A DNA stretch of 25,213 bases from a virus, in the IMG/VR virus record IMGVR_UViG_3300021197_000925, positions 1 to 25,213 of that record; one strand, 5' to 3'. Both the position numbers and the translations under genes were made by a program. How positions within the stretch are numbered: the stretch's first letter is position 1; each line of letters opens with the position of its first letter. The notes under the pieces were generated by a model that did not search any database, was not told where the DNA came from, and was given only the letters and a program-made list of their open reading frames with translations. Shown piece after piece: positions 8,674 through 16,061 of the stretch.

Positions 8674-8678
8674 GTACG

Positions 8679-8686
8679 TATTTATG
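8679..8686 (-). promoter_or_regulatory. Late-promoter-like box before the tube-fold gene
   Basis: CATAAATA, spacer CGTAC (5 nt), then ATG 8673. It sits a few nt downstream of the gp19 terminator hairpin, so this operon is insulated and probably started here. Confidence 0.6.
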
Positions 8687-8692
8687 GCCACA

Positions 8693-8720
8693 AAAAAAGC
8701 GCCTATAAAGACGCTTTTTT
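8693..8720 (-). terminator. Rho-independent terminator after gp19
   Basis: A perfect 9-bp stem, AAAAAAGCG (8693-8701) with CGCTTTTTT (8712-8720), and a 10-nt loop. On the minus strand the 3' arm ends in a T-run. It lies 32 nt past the gp19 stop. The A and T arms make it nominally bidirectional. Confidence 0.85.
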
Positions 8721-8751
8721 CACTTTATAATTGCTAACTTAATTTTTTGTA

Positions 8752-9378
8752 TTACTGTCCACCACCTGTACTCAATGTACCGATCGTTCTAGCCACCGCT
8801 GTTCCAATTCCTGTTCCTGTTGGAGTCTGGATCGCGTTGTCATATCTGATCTGCATGGTGATTGTTGCCGGTTCTGAAGTTTGATATGCTAACGAGTTGT
8901 AGTTCACGTTCTCAACGTATGCACCGTAAAGTTCCCATGTCTCTAGAACGTTTGGTGTGCTCGCTCCGTTACCACCATCCAGCATCTCAATTCTGCCTGT
9001 GAATTTGTAGTCGATACCAGACGCCGCTGAACTCTGTTCAAAGAAATCAAACTGTTTCTGGATCTGTTCACCAACCAGTTTGGTCACTGAGTTGTTCACA
9101 TCATCTCTTAGAGTGACTGTGATAGGTTCCCAAGTGTGTTTGCCCGCAACATAAACTTTTGAGTTGTACACATCCAGTGTCACTGTGTCAAAAGTCAAGT
9201 TGGGTCTTGTGATATCCATAACCTGTTTCGTTAGTTCTGACCTTGGTGTTGATACTCCAAAATTCTCCAGGATCGCTCTGAAACGATACTGAAGTTTTGG
9301 CATCAACAAGCCCTGTGATGCGGCACTCTGATCGTTTGCTAAAGGTACTGTAAATTTTGATAATGTTGATATTGCCAT
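8752..9378 (-). CDS. 19: Tail tube protein, T4 gp19-like (208 aa)
   Basis: This is the major subunit of the inner tail tube, stacked in hexameric rings inside the sheath. Family features seen are MPKLQYRFRAILENFG (about 26-41), VMDITRPNLTFDTVTLDVYNSKVYVAGKH split over two strands (about 53-81), WEPITVTLRDDVNNS, the alpha segment EQIQKQFDFFEQ and WELYGAYVENVNYNSL in the C-terminal half. The length is slightly above T4 gp19 (163 aa) because of a Gly/Thr-rich C-terminal tail. The start ATG at 9378 has GGAG as ribosome-binding site directly after GATAAATA, so the promoter box and Shine-Dalgarno abut. The gene follows gp18 and ends at a strong terminator, as expected for an abundant protein. Confidence 0.95.
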   Translation of the reverse strand: MAISTLSKFTVPLANDQSAASQGLLMPKLQYRFRAILENFGVSTPRSELTKQVMDITRPNLTFDTVTLDVYNSKVYVAGKHTWEPITVTLRDDVNNSVTKLVGEQIQKQFDFFEQSSAASGIDYKFTGRIEMLDGGNGASTPNVLETWELYGAYVENVNYNSLAYQTSEPATITMQIRYDNAIQTPTGTGIGTAVARTIGTLSTGGGQ

Positions 9379-9388
9379 GTGTTTCTCC

Positions 9389-9396
9389 TATTTATC
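9389..9396 (-). promoter_or_regulatory. Late-promoter-like box before gp19
   Basis: GATAAATA followed at once by GGAGAAACAC and ATG 9378. The Shine-Dalgarno begins at the base after the box. If transcription starts 5-6 nt past the box, part of the Shine-Dalgarno would be lost, so gp19 may instead be translated mainly from the gp18 readthrough mRNA. Confidence 0.5.
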
Positions 9397-9401
9397 GAAA
9401 A

Positions 9402-12400
9402 TTAGTTCCCTAATTTTGCAATTTCTCCTGTGTTTTTTATTCTCAACGGTATGTAAATGAACTCAACTGATTTGATCGGTTCAATTGCTATATCCACATA
9501 AAGTTCGTTCCTGTCAATCCTTGTAGGTGTGTTGTTCGTGTCATCACAAACTACTAGGAAGTCATACAATGCTCTCTGACCCGTCAACTCCAACAAGAAT
9601 GATTCTACCGCACCCTTGATCTCATTCCTTGTCAACTCATCATTTGGTTCAAAAATAAATGGCTTAGCGATTGCGTCTAACTGTGTTCTTAGATACACTG
9701 CCAATCTTGAAACATTTATTCTGTCCAAGGCCGAACTTGCTGATGTTTTAGTCAAGTTACCAAAGTTAACAATTCCTGCTCCACTAAAGAACGTGATTGG
9801 GTTAACTTTTACTTCATGCATTGAATCTCTCACTGACTCCGTAACAGATATTGTTTGGAATTCTCCAGACGCTGTGTCAATGTAACCAACTGACGTAGCA
9901 TTGTCAACGACACCTCTTCTTGTACCCGATGGTGCGAACCATGGGAAAGCGATGTTATCGTTGTTTGCTAGTGTCCTCATCATCATGTGTGATGGTGGAA
10001 CAACGATTGATTTACCTGTGTTGTCTGTTGTCAAACCAGATGGATAAAACACACCCAAGTAGTCACTTGCACTTATTAATCCGTCTTCGCCGTTGTCAAG
10101 TGCTGATGCTGTGTTGTTTGCCCAGTTCTGTATAGCAGTTGACGTACCCTCTAGTCTGAATGGTGTGTCGCCCACTACAAATGCTGTGTTGTTTCTGTCT
10201 GTGTTCAAGTTGATCATGTTTTGTATCAACTCTGGGTAACCAGGAACAGCAATCACGTTGTAACCTCTTTGGTCTTCTCTGATTGCTTGGTTGGTGTCGA
10301 TCTCTGATTTTAATTGTTCAACGATCACTTTTCTCTGTGCCTTCCTACCAAAAGAACCAGAACCGTCTGCGTTGTTGCTTGATTTAGTAACCCATCTGTC
10401 AGGGAAGTAAGTTGCTACGCTCTCGTTACTTTGTCTGATGTTACCTAAACCTGATGATCCGCTTCCTGGATATTTTGTAGTTGTGATGTAATTGTTTTTG
10501 TATTCCTTGACGTTGTAACCTGAACGTCTAGTGTTCCAAAGCAATATACCCTGTGGGTAGAGGTCTGGGTTAGGAGCATCTGGATCTAGGAAGCCATCGC
10601 TTAATAAATCTTTGATGCTACTAGAAGTTCCTGCACCGCCTGTTGACAATGTATCTGCCTTGTCTGCCGCTGTGTGCAATCTAGCATCCGCGAACACAAT
10701 ACCGTCTTCTGTGGTTTGGTCTGCTTTGTCAACTAATTCCCAAGCCGCGCCTGATGTAGTCACTGCAACCTGGTTCGCCGTGTTTGTAGAACTTAAAGTT
10801 GCTGATGTGTTGTATTTGTAAAGTTTTGGATAGTTTTCTAAGTCTGAAGTGTCAACCCATAAGTCGTTGTTCACAAGTGCTGTAGCATCTGATTGTGTAG
10901 TTGGTGCAGTTGCACTGAACTGTGGACCATTTGGATCTGTGGTTGCGTATGCAGTCGCATAACCAACCCAAGTTGTGCCGTTGTGCGCCATGATGTCTGC
11001 TTCGTCTGTCGACGTGTGATACCATAGTGTACCGTCCGCTGGCTCATTTGTTGGTGCACTTGTTGAAGCAGTGTAACTTAATCTCTTCCAGTTACTTGCC
11101 AGTATACCTGTGTTAGCACTTGAGTCAAGGCTCTCACCCGTTGGTAGGTCATACAAGTTGTCGATCAAAGTTGAACTGTTCGCTGTGTATGTTCCATAAC
11201 TGTGTGCCGTCGTTGCACTGAATCCTGCATCTGTTAATGGTGTTCCAGTCATGCCTTCTTCAGTCATTCTAAACTCACCGCCCAGTTTGTGCGTCATAAC
11301 AATCGCACCAGCAGTTGTCTTGGTTGCTGAAACGTTTGTTAATCCCGCACCGTTCACTGCCGCGATAAAGTCATCCGCCCCAGTTCCGCCTAGCGTAACT
11401 GTTACTGCCGAGTTAAGTGCCTCTTGGTTCTTCACTGACTCTTGTATTTTGAAAGTGTCTGAACTTGTGAAAGTTGGCGAAGTTGTATTACTAGTGATTG
11501 TAGTAGCACCACCCTCGTATCTGAAGAATTGGAAGTCTGCAAGGTTCGGAGTAGCATCCGCGGCATCCGCCGCTGTCATTGACTCCTCAGTCACGTTGTA
11601 CTGTGCGTACACTGTGCCTGTGCTTAATGCAGTTCCACCCGTCGCCGCGTCTAGGTTGTAGATCGCAGAGTTGTGTGTGGCATAAAGTGGACTAGCAACT
11701 GTTGAGAAACTACCACTTGCCGTGCTGTAAAGTTTAGCAACAAGAGCCGCACCTGAGTTTGCAGAAGTTGTCTTGAACCAAACTGAACCGTTGGGTCTGT
11801 TCTCATCTGCTGTTTTCCAAGTTGGTCTGTTAGTGTGTTTGTCTTGTAGAAGTTGTACACCATTTAGTACCTTGTTAGAAGTTAATCCTAAGTCCGCTAC
11901 CAATGTTCCGTTTCCTTCTTCGAACCTGATAGTGTTTGTCCCACCTGTTGAGTCACCCAGTGCCTTACCGTTGTGGAAGATTTCTAGGTTACCTGTCGTG
12001 CTATTGATTGCTGAAGTAACGTTAGTTACATTAGAGCCAATTGCTGTGTTAACATCTGACAATGCTGTACCACCTGCTGAAATCGAAGTTCCGTTGATGA
12101 ACATTGTGTTGCCGCTTGTAACTGTTGTTCCTGATGCTATAGACACAACTGGTAAAGATGCGTGCCAGTCTGTAGAACCAACCTGCACCCAAGTGTTACT
12201 TGCTGTCTTCTTGTAGATCTTGTTAGTAACGTGAGTTGTGTTGATTGCGTAATCGCCAATTACACCGATTGAAGTTTTTGGTGCACCAGTTGAAACACCG
12301 CCAACTAGGTCACTTGTTGAAGTGATAAGTGTAGGAGTAATTGTTGTGAATGATTGATTAGTCTGTGACCACTCAAATAAACCGTAACTGCTTGATGCAA

Positions 12401-12815
12401 GGTCAAACCAGTATGTGCCATCTGTTGGTACTGCTGTCGGTGCCGAGGCACTTCCAACTAATTCTGCTGTGTCCACGTTCGCTCTTAGTACGTATGCTCT
12501 GTTGGCAACTCCCAAGAATGAGTAGGCCGCTTGTAAGCCGTATTCGTTCAGCTCATAACCATTTAGGCTGTTTCCTGATGCGTCCGTGTAGAATTTTGGA
12601 TCTCCAAAAGTCTCTGTTAATTCTCTCTGTGACGAGATCAAGTAAGCAGTGTTGGCGTTTGCAGTAGTTGTTCCTGTGGCCGTGCCGTCGCCTGCTCCGT
12701 TTGTCTTGTCCTGTGATGATGCTACTATGAATAAAGGTGTAGTACCCGCATCTGATGGTACGTAGAAACTCTCGTTTATTACTGAAACTTCTACTCCTGG
12801 TGATGTTAATGCCAT
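9402..12815 (-). CDS. 18: Contractile tail sheath protein, T4 gp18-like, greatly enlarged (1137 aa)
   Basis: This forms the contractile sheath around the gp19 tube. The N-terminus (LTSPGVEVSVINESF, residues 3-17) and the C-terminal region (about 735-1137) are sheath-like. The latter includes YPQGILLWNTRRSGYN, VKVNPITFFSGAGIVNFG, DRINVSRLAVYLR and FIFEPNDELTRNEIKGAVESF, ending with EFIYIPLRIKN. T4 gp18 is 659 aa; the extra length lies between about residues 110 and 720. That insert is Thr/Ser/Ala-rich and carries several copies of a short module, each with a DGTYWF-, NGSVWF-, DGTLWY- or NNDLWV-type core, near residues 124, 328, 584 and 634. These probably decorate the outer surface of the sheath. 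A Shine-Dalgarno AAGGAGA precedes ATG 12815 and AATAAATA lies about 40 nt upstream. Confidence 0.93.
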   Translation of the reverse strand: MALTSPGVEVSVINESFYVPSDAGTTPLFIVASSQDKTNGAGDGTATGTTTANANTAYLISSQRELTETFGDPKFYTDASGNSLNGYELNEYGLQAAYSFLGVANRAYVLRANVDTAELVGSASAPTAVPTDGTYWFDLASSSYGLFEWSQTNQSFTTITPTLITSTSDLVGGVSTGAPKTSIGVIGDYAINTTHVTNKIYKKTASNTWVQVGSTDWHASLPVVSIASGTTVTSGNTMFINGTSISAGGTALSDVNTAIGSNVTNVTSAINSTTGNLEIFHNGKALGDSTGGTNTIRFEEGNGTLVADLGLTSNKVLNGVQLLQDKHTNRPTWKTADENRPNGSVWFKTTSANSGAALVAKLYSTASGSFSTVASPLYATHNSAIYNLDAATGGTALSTGTVYAQYNVTEESMTAADAADATPNLADFQFFRYEGGATTITSNTTSPTFTSSDTFKIQESVKNQEALNSAVTVTLGGTGADDFIAAVNGAGLTNVSATKTTAGAIVMTHKLGGEFRMTEEGMTGTPLTDAGFSATTAHSYGTYTANSSTLIDNLYDLPTGESLDSSANTGILASNWKRLSYTASTSAPTNEPADGTLWYHTSTDEADIMAHNGTTWVGYATAYATTDPNGPQFSATAPTTQSDATALVNNDLWVDTSDLENYPKLYKYNTSATLSSTNTANQVAVTTSGAAWELVDKADQTTEDGIVFADARLHTAADKADTLSTGGAGTSSSIKDLLSDGFLDPDAPNPDLYPQGILLWNTRRSGYNVKEYKNNYITTTKYPGSGSSGLGNIRQSNESVATYFPDRWVTKSSNNADGSGSFGRKAQRKVIVEQLKSEIDTNQAIREDQRGYNVIAVPGYPELIQNMINLNTDRNNTAFVVGDTPFRLEGTSTAIQNWANNTASALDNGEDGLISASDYLGVFYPSGLTTDNTGKSIVVPPSHMMMRTLANNDNIAFPWFAPSGTRRGVVDNATSVGYIDTASGEFQTISVTESVRDSMHEVKVNPITFFSGAGIVNFGNLTKTSASSALDRINVSRLAVYLRTQLDAIAKPFIFEPNDELTRNEIKGAVESFLLELTGQRALYDFLVVCDDTNNTPTRIDRNELYVDIAIEPIKSVEFIYIPLRIKNTGEIAKLGN

Positions 12816-12824
12816 TTTTCGTAT

Positions 12825-12831
12825 TCTCCTT
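12825..12831 (-). promoter_or_regulatory. Strong ribosome-binding site of gp18
   Basis: AAGGAGA, 9 nt before the ATG. It is among the clearest Shine-Dalgarno sequences in the window and contrasts with the many starts that have none. Confidence 0.8.
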
Positions 12832-12854
12832 GCAAGTTACGTATATACTAGAGT

Positions 12855-12862
12855 TATTTATT
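12855..12862 (-). promoter_or_regulatory. Late-promoter-like box before gp18
   Basis: AATAAATA about 40 nt upstream of ATG 12815, leaving room for a normal leader with a Shine-Dalgarno. It is followed by TCTAGTATATACGTAA, a 16-mer that recurs with one mismatch near 25045-25060. Confidence 0.65.
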
Positions 12863-12919
12863 CAATCGTATGGTTTTTACGACAGAATTTACCGTTTTCC
12901 AGGTACCTATATAGGTGAC

Positions 12920-12926
12920 GTAAATA
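12920..12926 (+). promoter_or_regulatory. Late-promoter-like box before the zinc/HNH-like gene
   Basis: GTAAATA, spacer CACAC (5 nt), then ATG 12932. It has the same geometry as the minus-strand starts, and no Shine-Dalgarno is present. Confidence 0.5.
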
Positions 12927-12931
12927 CACAC

Positions 12932-13291
12932 ATGCAGTACAATGACAGACCTTTGTGTACGGAGTGTAAGACCAAACCTAGAGCCTATGCTTACAAAAGA
13001 TATGGCAGGGTTTACTGGCGTAGTTGCTGTGACACCTGTATCAGGAAAAAAGCCGGTAAGCGAGTGGGAGGCGTGACAGCACTGCAAAGATCTGGATATA
13101 AAAAGAAAAATAAGTGTGAACTTTGTGGTTTCAAAGCACAGGCCAAAGCACAACTAGATGTGCTGTTTGTGGATGGAAATCTGAGGAATACTAGTGTCAG
13201 TAATCTAAAAACTGTTTGCGCCAATTGCCAAAGGTTGGCCAGCACTCGTAGACTCGGATGGCGTGTTGGTGATCTTGTCGCTGACGATTAG
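12932..13291 (+). CDS. Small zinc-binding HNH-like protein lacking the catalytic histidines (119 aa)
   Basis: There are four Cys pairs or clusters: C9-C12, C32/C33-C36, C62-C65 and C96-C99, which could form two zinc sites. The C-terminal half has the layout of a cysteine-type HNH domain (KCELCGF...LDVLFVDGN...NLKTVCANCQR). In active HNH enzymes of this type the core is VDHIDGN and the last knuckle CxNCH; here the core is VLFVDGN (77-83) and the knuckle is CANCQ (96-100). Both expected histidines are replaced, so nuclease activity is unlikely and DNA or RNA binding is more likely. The open frame extends upstream to 12755, but I prefer ATG 12932 because GTAAATA is five nt before it and upstream sequence overlaps gp18. 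The 3' end overlaps the convergent kinase gene by 87 nt. Confidence 0.8.
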   Translation: MQYNDRPLCTECKTKPRAYAYKRYGRVYWRSCCDTCIRKKAGKRVGGVTALQRSGYKKKNKCELCGFKAQAKAQLDVLFVDGNLRNTSVSNLKTVCANCQRLASTRRLGWRVGDLVADD

Positions 13292-13858
13292 GTCGTCGAT
13301 CTTGGCGTATAGTTCTTCTTTTGTACCGTCGTTATTAATCACGAAATCAAATTCTTCCTTTGCCCATGCATACTCTGATGTGTGTATGTTTTTGGGTTCT
13401 ATGTTGCCTTCTGTGTAATTAACAAACCAGTCAGGATCCGGCCCTCTTTTCACAAGGATGATCTTGCCCCCGTGTTCTCTTATTTGCCTTACTTCATTGG
13501 GGAACCTTGTGTCTGCTATCACTGTGTTCTGACCCTTGTATCTACCAATACAACTGTCCACCCAAATACCGTCGTACATCTGACCACGCATCACTTCCGT
13601 ACCAAAGTACTGCAACACCCATCTTGGCGTTGTTGGTTTGCCAAATTTTGCACTCCAGAATGCATCTGGTTGTTCTCTCCATTGTCTACTAGATTCCGTA
13701 TCTCCTTCTAGCATGTTTCTATCCCAATTGAACATGGATGCCACAGCATCTTTCAGACTCTTGGCGAAACTGTCTTTTTGATATCCGTGTTTCTCCACCA
13801 GTCTATCCGCGACTGTGCCTTTTCCAGAACTTATTAAACCTACTACACCTATTAACAT
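13205..13858 (-). CDS. 1: Deoxynucleoside monophosphate kinase, T4 gp1-like (217 aa)
   Basis: It phosphorylates dNMPs, in T4 including the hydroxymethylated form, to feed phage DNA synthesis. The P-loop is GLISSGKGTVAD (residues 7-18). Other family landmarks are SFAKSLKDAVASMFNW, RWVLQYFGTEVMR, VIADTRFPNEVRQIRE (Asp-Thr-Arg segment, about 113-128), IHTSEYAW and FDFVINNDGTKEELYAKIDDLI. The last segment closely parallels the end of T4 gp1, where the protein stops soon after. Here about 25 further residues follow (SDKITNTPSES...), encoded antisense to the 3' end of the HNH-like gene, so this tail is probably an added extension. The start ATG 13858 has TATAATA five nt upstream and no Shine-Dalgarno. 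Confidence 0.9.
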   Translation of the reverse strand: MLIGVVGLISSGKGTVADRLVEKHGYQKDSFAKSLKDAVASMFNWDRNMLEGDTESSRQWREQPDAFWSAKFGKPTTPRWVLQYFGTEVMRGQMYDGIWVDSCIGRYKGQNTVIADTRFPNEVRQIREHGGKIILVKRGPDPDWFVNYTEGNIEPKNIHTSEYAWAKEEFDFVINNDGTKEELYAKIDDLIVSDKITNTPSESTSAGQPLAIGANSF

Positions 13859-13863
13859 AGGTT

Positions 13864-13870
13864 TATTATA
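13864..13870 (-). promoter_or_regulatory. TATAATA box before dNMP kinase
   Basis: TATAATA, spacer AACCT (5 nt), then ATG 13858. It has the position of the late box elsewhere but a variant sequence closer to a sigma-70 -10 element, shared with the Nudix gene; both encode enzymes rather than virion proteins. Confidence 0.4.
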
Positions 13871-14053
13871 CTATTTTTTTAAACGTTTTTCAATCTCTTT
13901 GATTGCTTTTCTCACAGATCTTAATATGGATGATCTCAAGGTTTTCTTGCGTTCTTTCAGCGCCTTTAGGCTCATTAGCTCAAGTTCCTCTACCAAACTT
14001 TCAAGTTCTTGCAGTGAGAGGTCAGAGTATTTTTTGTATTGGGAATGATTCAT
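13871..14053 (-). CDS. Small coiled-coil protein (60 aa), unknown function
   Basis: The protein is basic and helical. Residues 12-30 (LSLQELESLVEELELMSL) show heptad-like leucines, and the C-terminal half is Lys/Arg-rich (about 32-60), a layout seen in small nucleic-acid-binding or adaptor proteins. I cannot assign a family. It lies between gp13 and dNMP kinase on the same strand. TTAAATA lies seven nt before ATG 14053, the same start geometry as neighbouring genes, which supports this short ORF being real. Confidence 0.6.
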   Translation of the reverse strand: MNHSQYKKYSDLSLQELESLVEELELMSLKALKERKKTLRSSILRSVRKAIKEIEKRLKK

Positions 14054-14060
14054 TGCAAGG

Positions 14061-14067
14061 TATTTAA
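14061..14067 (-). promoter_or_regulatory. Late-promoter-like box before the 60-aa gene
   Basis: TTAAATA, spacer CCTTGCA (7 nt), then ATG 14053. It falls in the 31-nt gap after gp13. Confidence 0.45.
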
Positions 14068-14084
14068 ATGGAGTTTGGTGTCAA

Positions 14085-14846
14085 TTAACCAATAACAAAA
14101 CTGTGCGGTGTTCCGCCTTCTTGGAAGTTTCCTATGTCTGCTTCCAATCTATCTATCTCTGCCTGGCCTTCGTTCTTTAACGCATCGCCGTTCAGTGTTG
14201 TGCCACCCTGTGGACCTGCTATTGTGTTGAACTTGCCTCTCGCTTCGCCTAACATTATTTTAGACACGGCAAGTGTGTAATCTCTGATCCATGGTTTTGA
14301 GTAGATATCTTTAAACAGTGTGATGTCTGGCCTGAAGTTGTCAGTGTGCATAAGCACTGTCTCGTCGTCAGCTCTCGGTCTCTGAGTGATAGTTAATTTT
14401 TTTGTTGCCACGTCAAAATGGAACTGTATGAAACTTCCAAACATCTTTCCTATCATTTCTTGGTATGATGCGAAAGCGTAGTAAGTTGCCAGTCCACCTG
14501 TTGCACCCGCTCTCAACAGGTAGGTGTTCGTGTATGCGAGGTTGAATGGTTCAAACAGTGTTCCGCCTTCTCCGCCTTCAGTTCTTGAACCAACTGTTCT
14601 CCTGTTTAAATTCCTAACATTGATGATCTCATCTGGTAGGATATAACTGTTTTGATTTTTCTTCAATTCAAGAAAAGCATAAGATTCCTCAACAGCATTT
14701 GAAGATCTCTGTCTGAATTTGTTCACGGCTCTTTCCAGTGCCGTTTGATAGTGTTTTGGGTCTAATTCAACGTCAATCATCCCGTCACCGAGATTGTTCT
14801 TAACGTAATCAAAGATTTCCTGTTGTCCTGTTTGTAGTTCTGACAT
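14085..14846 (-). CDS. 13: Neck protein, T4 gp13-like (253 aa)
   Basis: gp13 forms the ring that connects the portal of a filled head to gp14 and the tail. Family landmarks seen include GDGMIDVELDPKHYQTALERA (split over about 16-36), NKFRQRSSNAVEES, NVRNLNRRTVGSR, GTLFEPFNLAYTNTYL and the C-terminal LGEARGKF...GPQGGTTLNGDAL, which matches the gp13 signature PGG.TL..D.L. The length is close to T4 gp13 (309 aa). The frame is open to 14927, but I chose ATG 14846 because TATAAATA, an exact T4 late box, ends five nt before it. The longer version would run into the divergent gp14-like gene. Unlike T4, gp13 and the gp14-like gene are on opposite strands. Confidence 0.9.
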   Translation of the reverse strand: MSELQTGQQEIFDYVKNNLGDGMIDVELDPKHYQTALERAVNKFRQRSSNAVEESYAFLELKKNQNSYILPDEIINVRNLNRRTVGSRTEGGEGGTLFEPFNLAYTNTYLLRAGATGGLATYYAFASYQEMIGKMFGSFIQFHFDVATKKLTITQRPRADDETVLMHTDNFRPDITLFKDIYSKPWIRDYTLAVSKIMLGEARGKFNTIAGPQGGTTLNGDALKNEGQAEIDRLEADIGNFQEGGTPHSFVIG

Positions 14847-14851
14847 ACTCA

Positions 14852-14859
14852 TATTTATA
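14852..14859 (-). promoter_or_regulatory. Exact T4-type late promoter before gp13
   Basis: TATAAATA, spacer TGAGT (5 nt), then ATG 14846. It is the only perfect match to the T4 late consensus I noted. It is paired back-to-back with the box at 14874-14881 on the other strand. Confidence 0.65.
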
Positions 14860-14873
14860 GTCATTGCCTGTGC

Positions 14874-14881
14874 AATAAATA
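14874..14881 (+). promoter_or_regulatory. Late-promoter-like box before the gp14-like gene
   Basis: AATAAATA, spacer TGTATGAT (8 nt), then ATG 14890. With the gp13 box it forms a divergent promoter pair in a 43-bp gap. Confidence 0.6.
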
Positions 14882-14889
14882 TGTATGAT

Positions 14890-16059
14890 ATGCCAAGATT
14901 ATCCATTTTTAAGCCTGAAAAGGGCAATGACTACAAGTTCTTCGATCGCAACATCAAAGAGATGTTTCAGGTGGGAGGCACCGATCTACATTTCCACAAG
15001 TACCTAGGCCCCTACGATCAGGGAGACACAAACAAGGACGGCCCTGCATCACCTAGCCAGCCCAGGGTAACCGGAAGTGATCTAAACGAAACGACCATAC
15101 AGGATTTACTTTTTCTAGAGAACAGGGACAGGAAATATGCAGATGATATTTACATCGTGAGGGGAATATACAATGTACAAGATGCAGATTTCAATCTATC
15201 ACAGTTTGGCATGTTCTTACAGAACGACACATTGTTTTTGACTGTGCATCTAAATGATATAGTTGAGAGGATTGGCAGAAAACCAATGAGTGGTGATGTA
15301 ATTGAATTTCCGCACATGAAAGAAGATTATTCGTTGGACGAAAGCATACCAATTGCATTGAAAAGATATTATGTTGTGGAAGATGTAAACAGGGCGGCGG
15401 AAGGATTTTCACAGACATGGTGGCCACATTTATTAAGATTGAAAATGAAAACTCTAGTCGACGCACAAGAATTCAAAGACATAATTGGTGATGCAACAAC
15501 CCAAGGATCTGTTGCCAGTTATATGAGTACCTACAACAGAGAAAAAACTATAAATGATCAAGTGGTGGCACAGGCAGAGCAAGACGCACCGAAGGCAGGA
15601 TTCAACTACAAACAATACTACGTCGCACCCATAGATGAGAGGGGTAACATACGTACAGAAAATGTCAACACAGAAGCACAAAGGGCCAGTAGTGATAAAA
15701 CTGTTAATGCAACAATAGACACACCAGCAAGTTCACATTATGGGTTCTATCTAGACGGTGATGGTGTTGCACCCAACGGAAATCCTGCAGGGTTTGGTAT
15801 AACATTTCCAACAACAGGCGTAGATAAAGGTGACTACTTCTTGAGGACAGATTTCTTACCCAACAGGTTGTTTAGATATGACGGAGCCAGATGGGTTAAA
15901 ATCGAGGACAGTGTGAGAATAACTACGACTAACAATGATTCTAGAGGAAACTACAAAACAAGTTTCGTCAACAATGCTACAGAATCAACCATAAATGGTT
16001 TAACTGTCACACAGAGACAGTCATTGACAGATGCATTGAAACCAAAGGCTGACAATTAA
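14890..16059 (+). CDS. gp14-like neck/virion structural protein with C-terminal module (389 aa)
   Basis: The core (about 60-200) has LLFLENRDRKYADDIYIVRGI, FGMFLQNDTLFLTVHLND, GDVIEFPHMKED and YYVVEDVNRA. This parallels T4 gp14, where FGMQVQDEVTLSI and EGDLIYFPM occupy the same order. In marine T4-like phages I recall a second gp14-like family opening with MPRLSI, as here, so this may be that relative rather than orthologous gp14. Residues about 297-339 form an extra module (GDYFLRTDFLPNRLFRYDG.RWVKIED), resembling ones in gp15 and the sheath, followed by a tail. T4 gp14 has 256 aa. The start ATG 14890 is chosen over 14881 because the latter overlaps the AATAAATA box. gp15 follows two nt after its stop. 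Confidence 0.7.
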   Translation: MPRLSIFKPEKGNDYKFFDRNIKEMFQVGGTDLHFHKYLGPYDQGDTNKDGPASPSQPRVTGSDLNETTIQDLLFLENRDRKYADDIYIVRGIYNVQDADFNLSQFGMFLQNDTLFLTVHLNDIVERIGRKPMSGDVIEFPHMKEDYSLDESIPIALKRYYVVEDVNRAAEGFSQTWWPHLLRLKMKTLVDAQEFKDIIGDATTQGSVASYMSTYNREKTINDQVVAQAEQDAPKAGFNYKQYYVAPIDERGNIRTENVNTEAQRASSDKTVNATIDTPASSHYGFYLDGDGVAPNGNPAGFGITFPTTGVDKGDYFLRTDFLPNRLFRYDGARWVKIEDSVRITTTNNDSRGNYKTSFVNNATESTINGLTVTQRQSLTDALKPKADN

Positions 16060-16061
16060 TA

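Noticed and set aside
8674-8691. GTG start of the tube-fold gene
   Set aside because: It places the late-promoter box inside the coding sequence and lies against the terminator; ATG 8673 fits the neighbouring pattern.
12755-12931. Upstream extension of the HNH-like ORF
   Set aside because: It would overlap the start of gp18 on the opposite strand and encodes a hydrophobic non-conserved-looking stretch; the ATG at 12932 has the box geometry shared by other genes.
14847-14927. Longer version of gp13 starting at 14927
   Set aside because: It would overlap the 5' end of the gp14-like gene, and the perfect TATAAATA box would lie inside it; MSELQ at 14846 is the better start.
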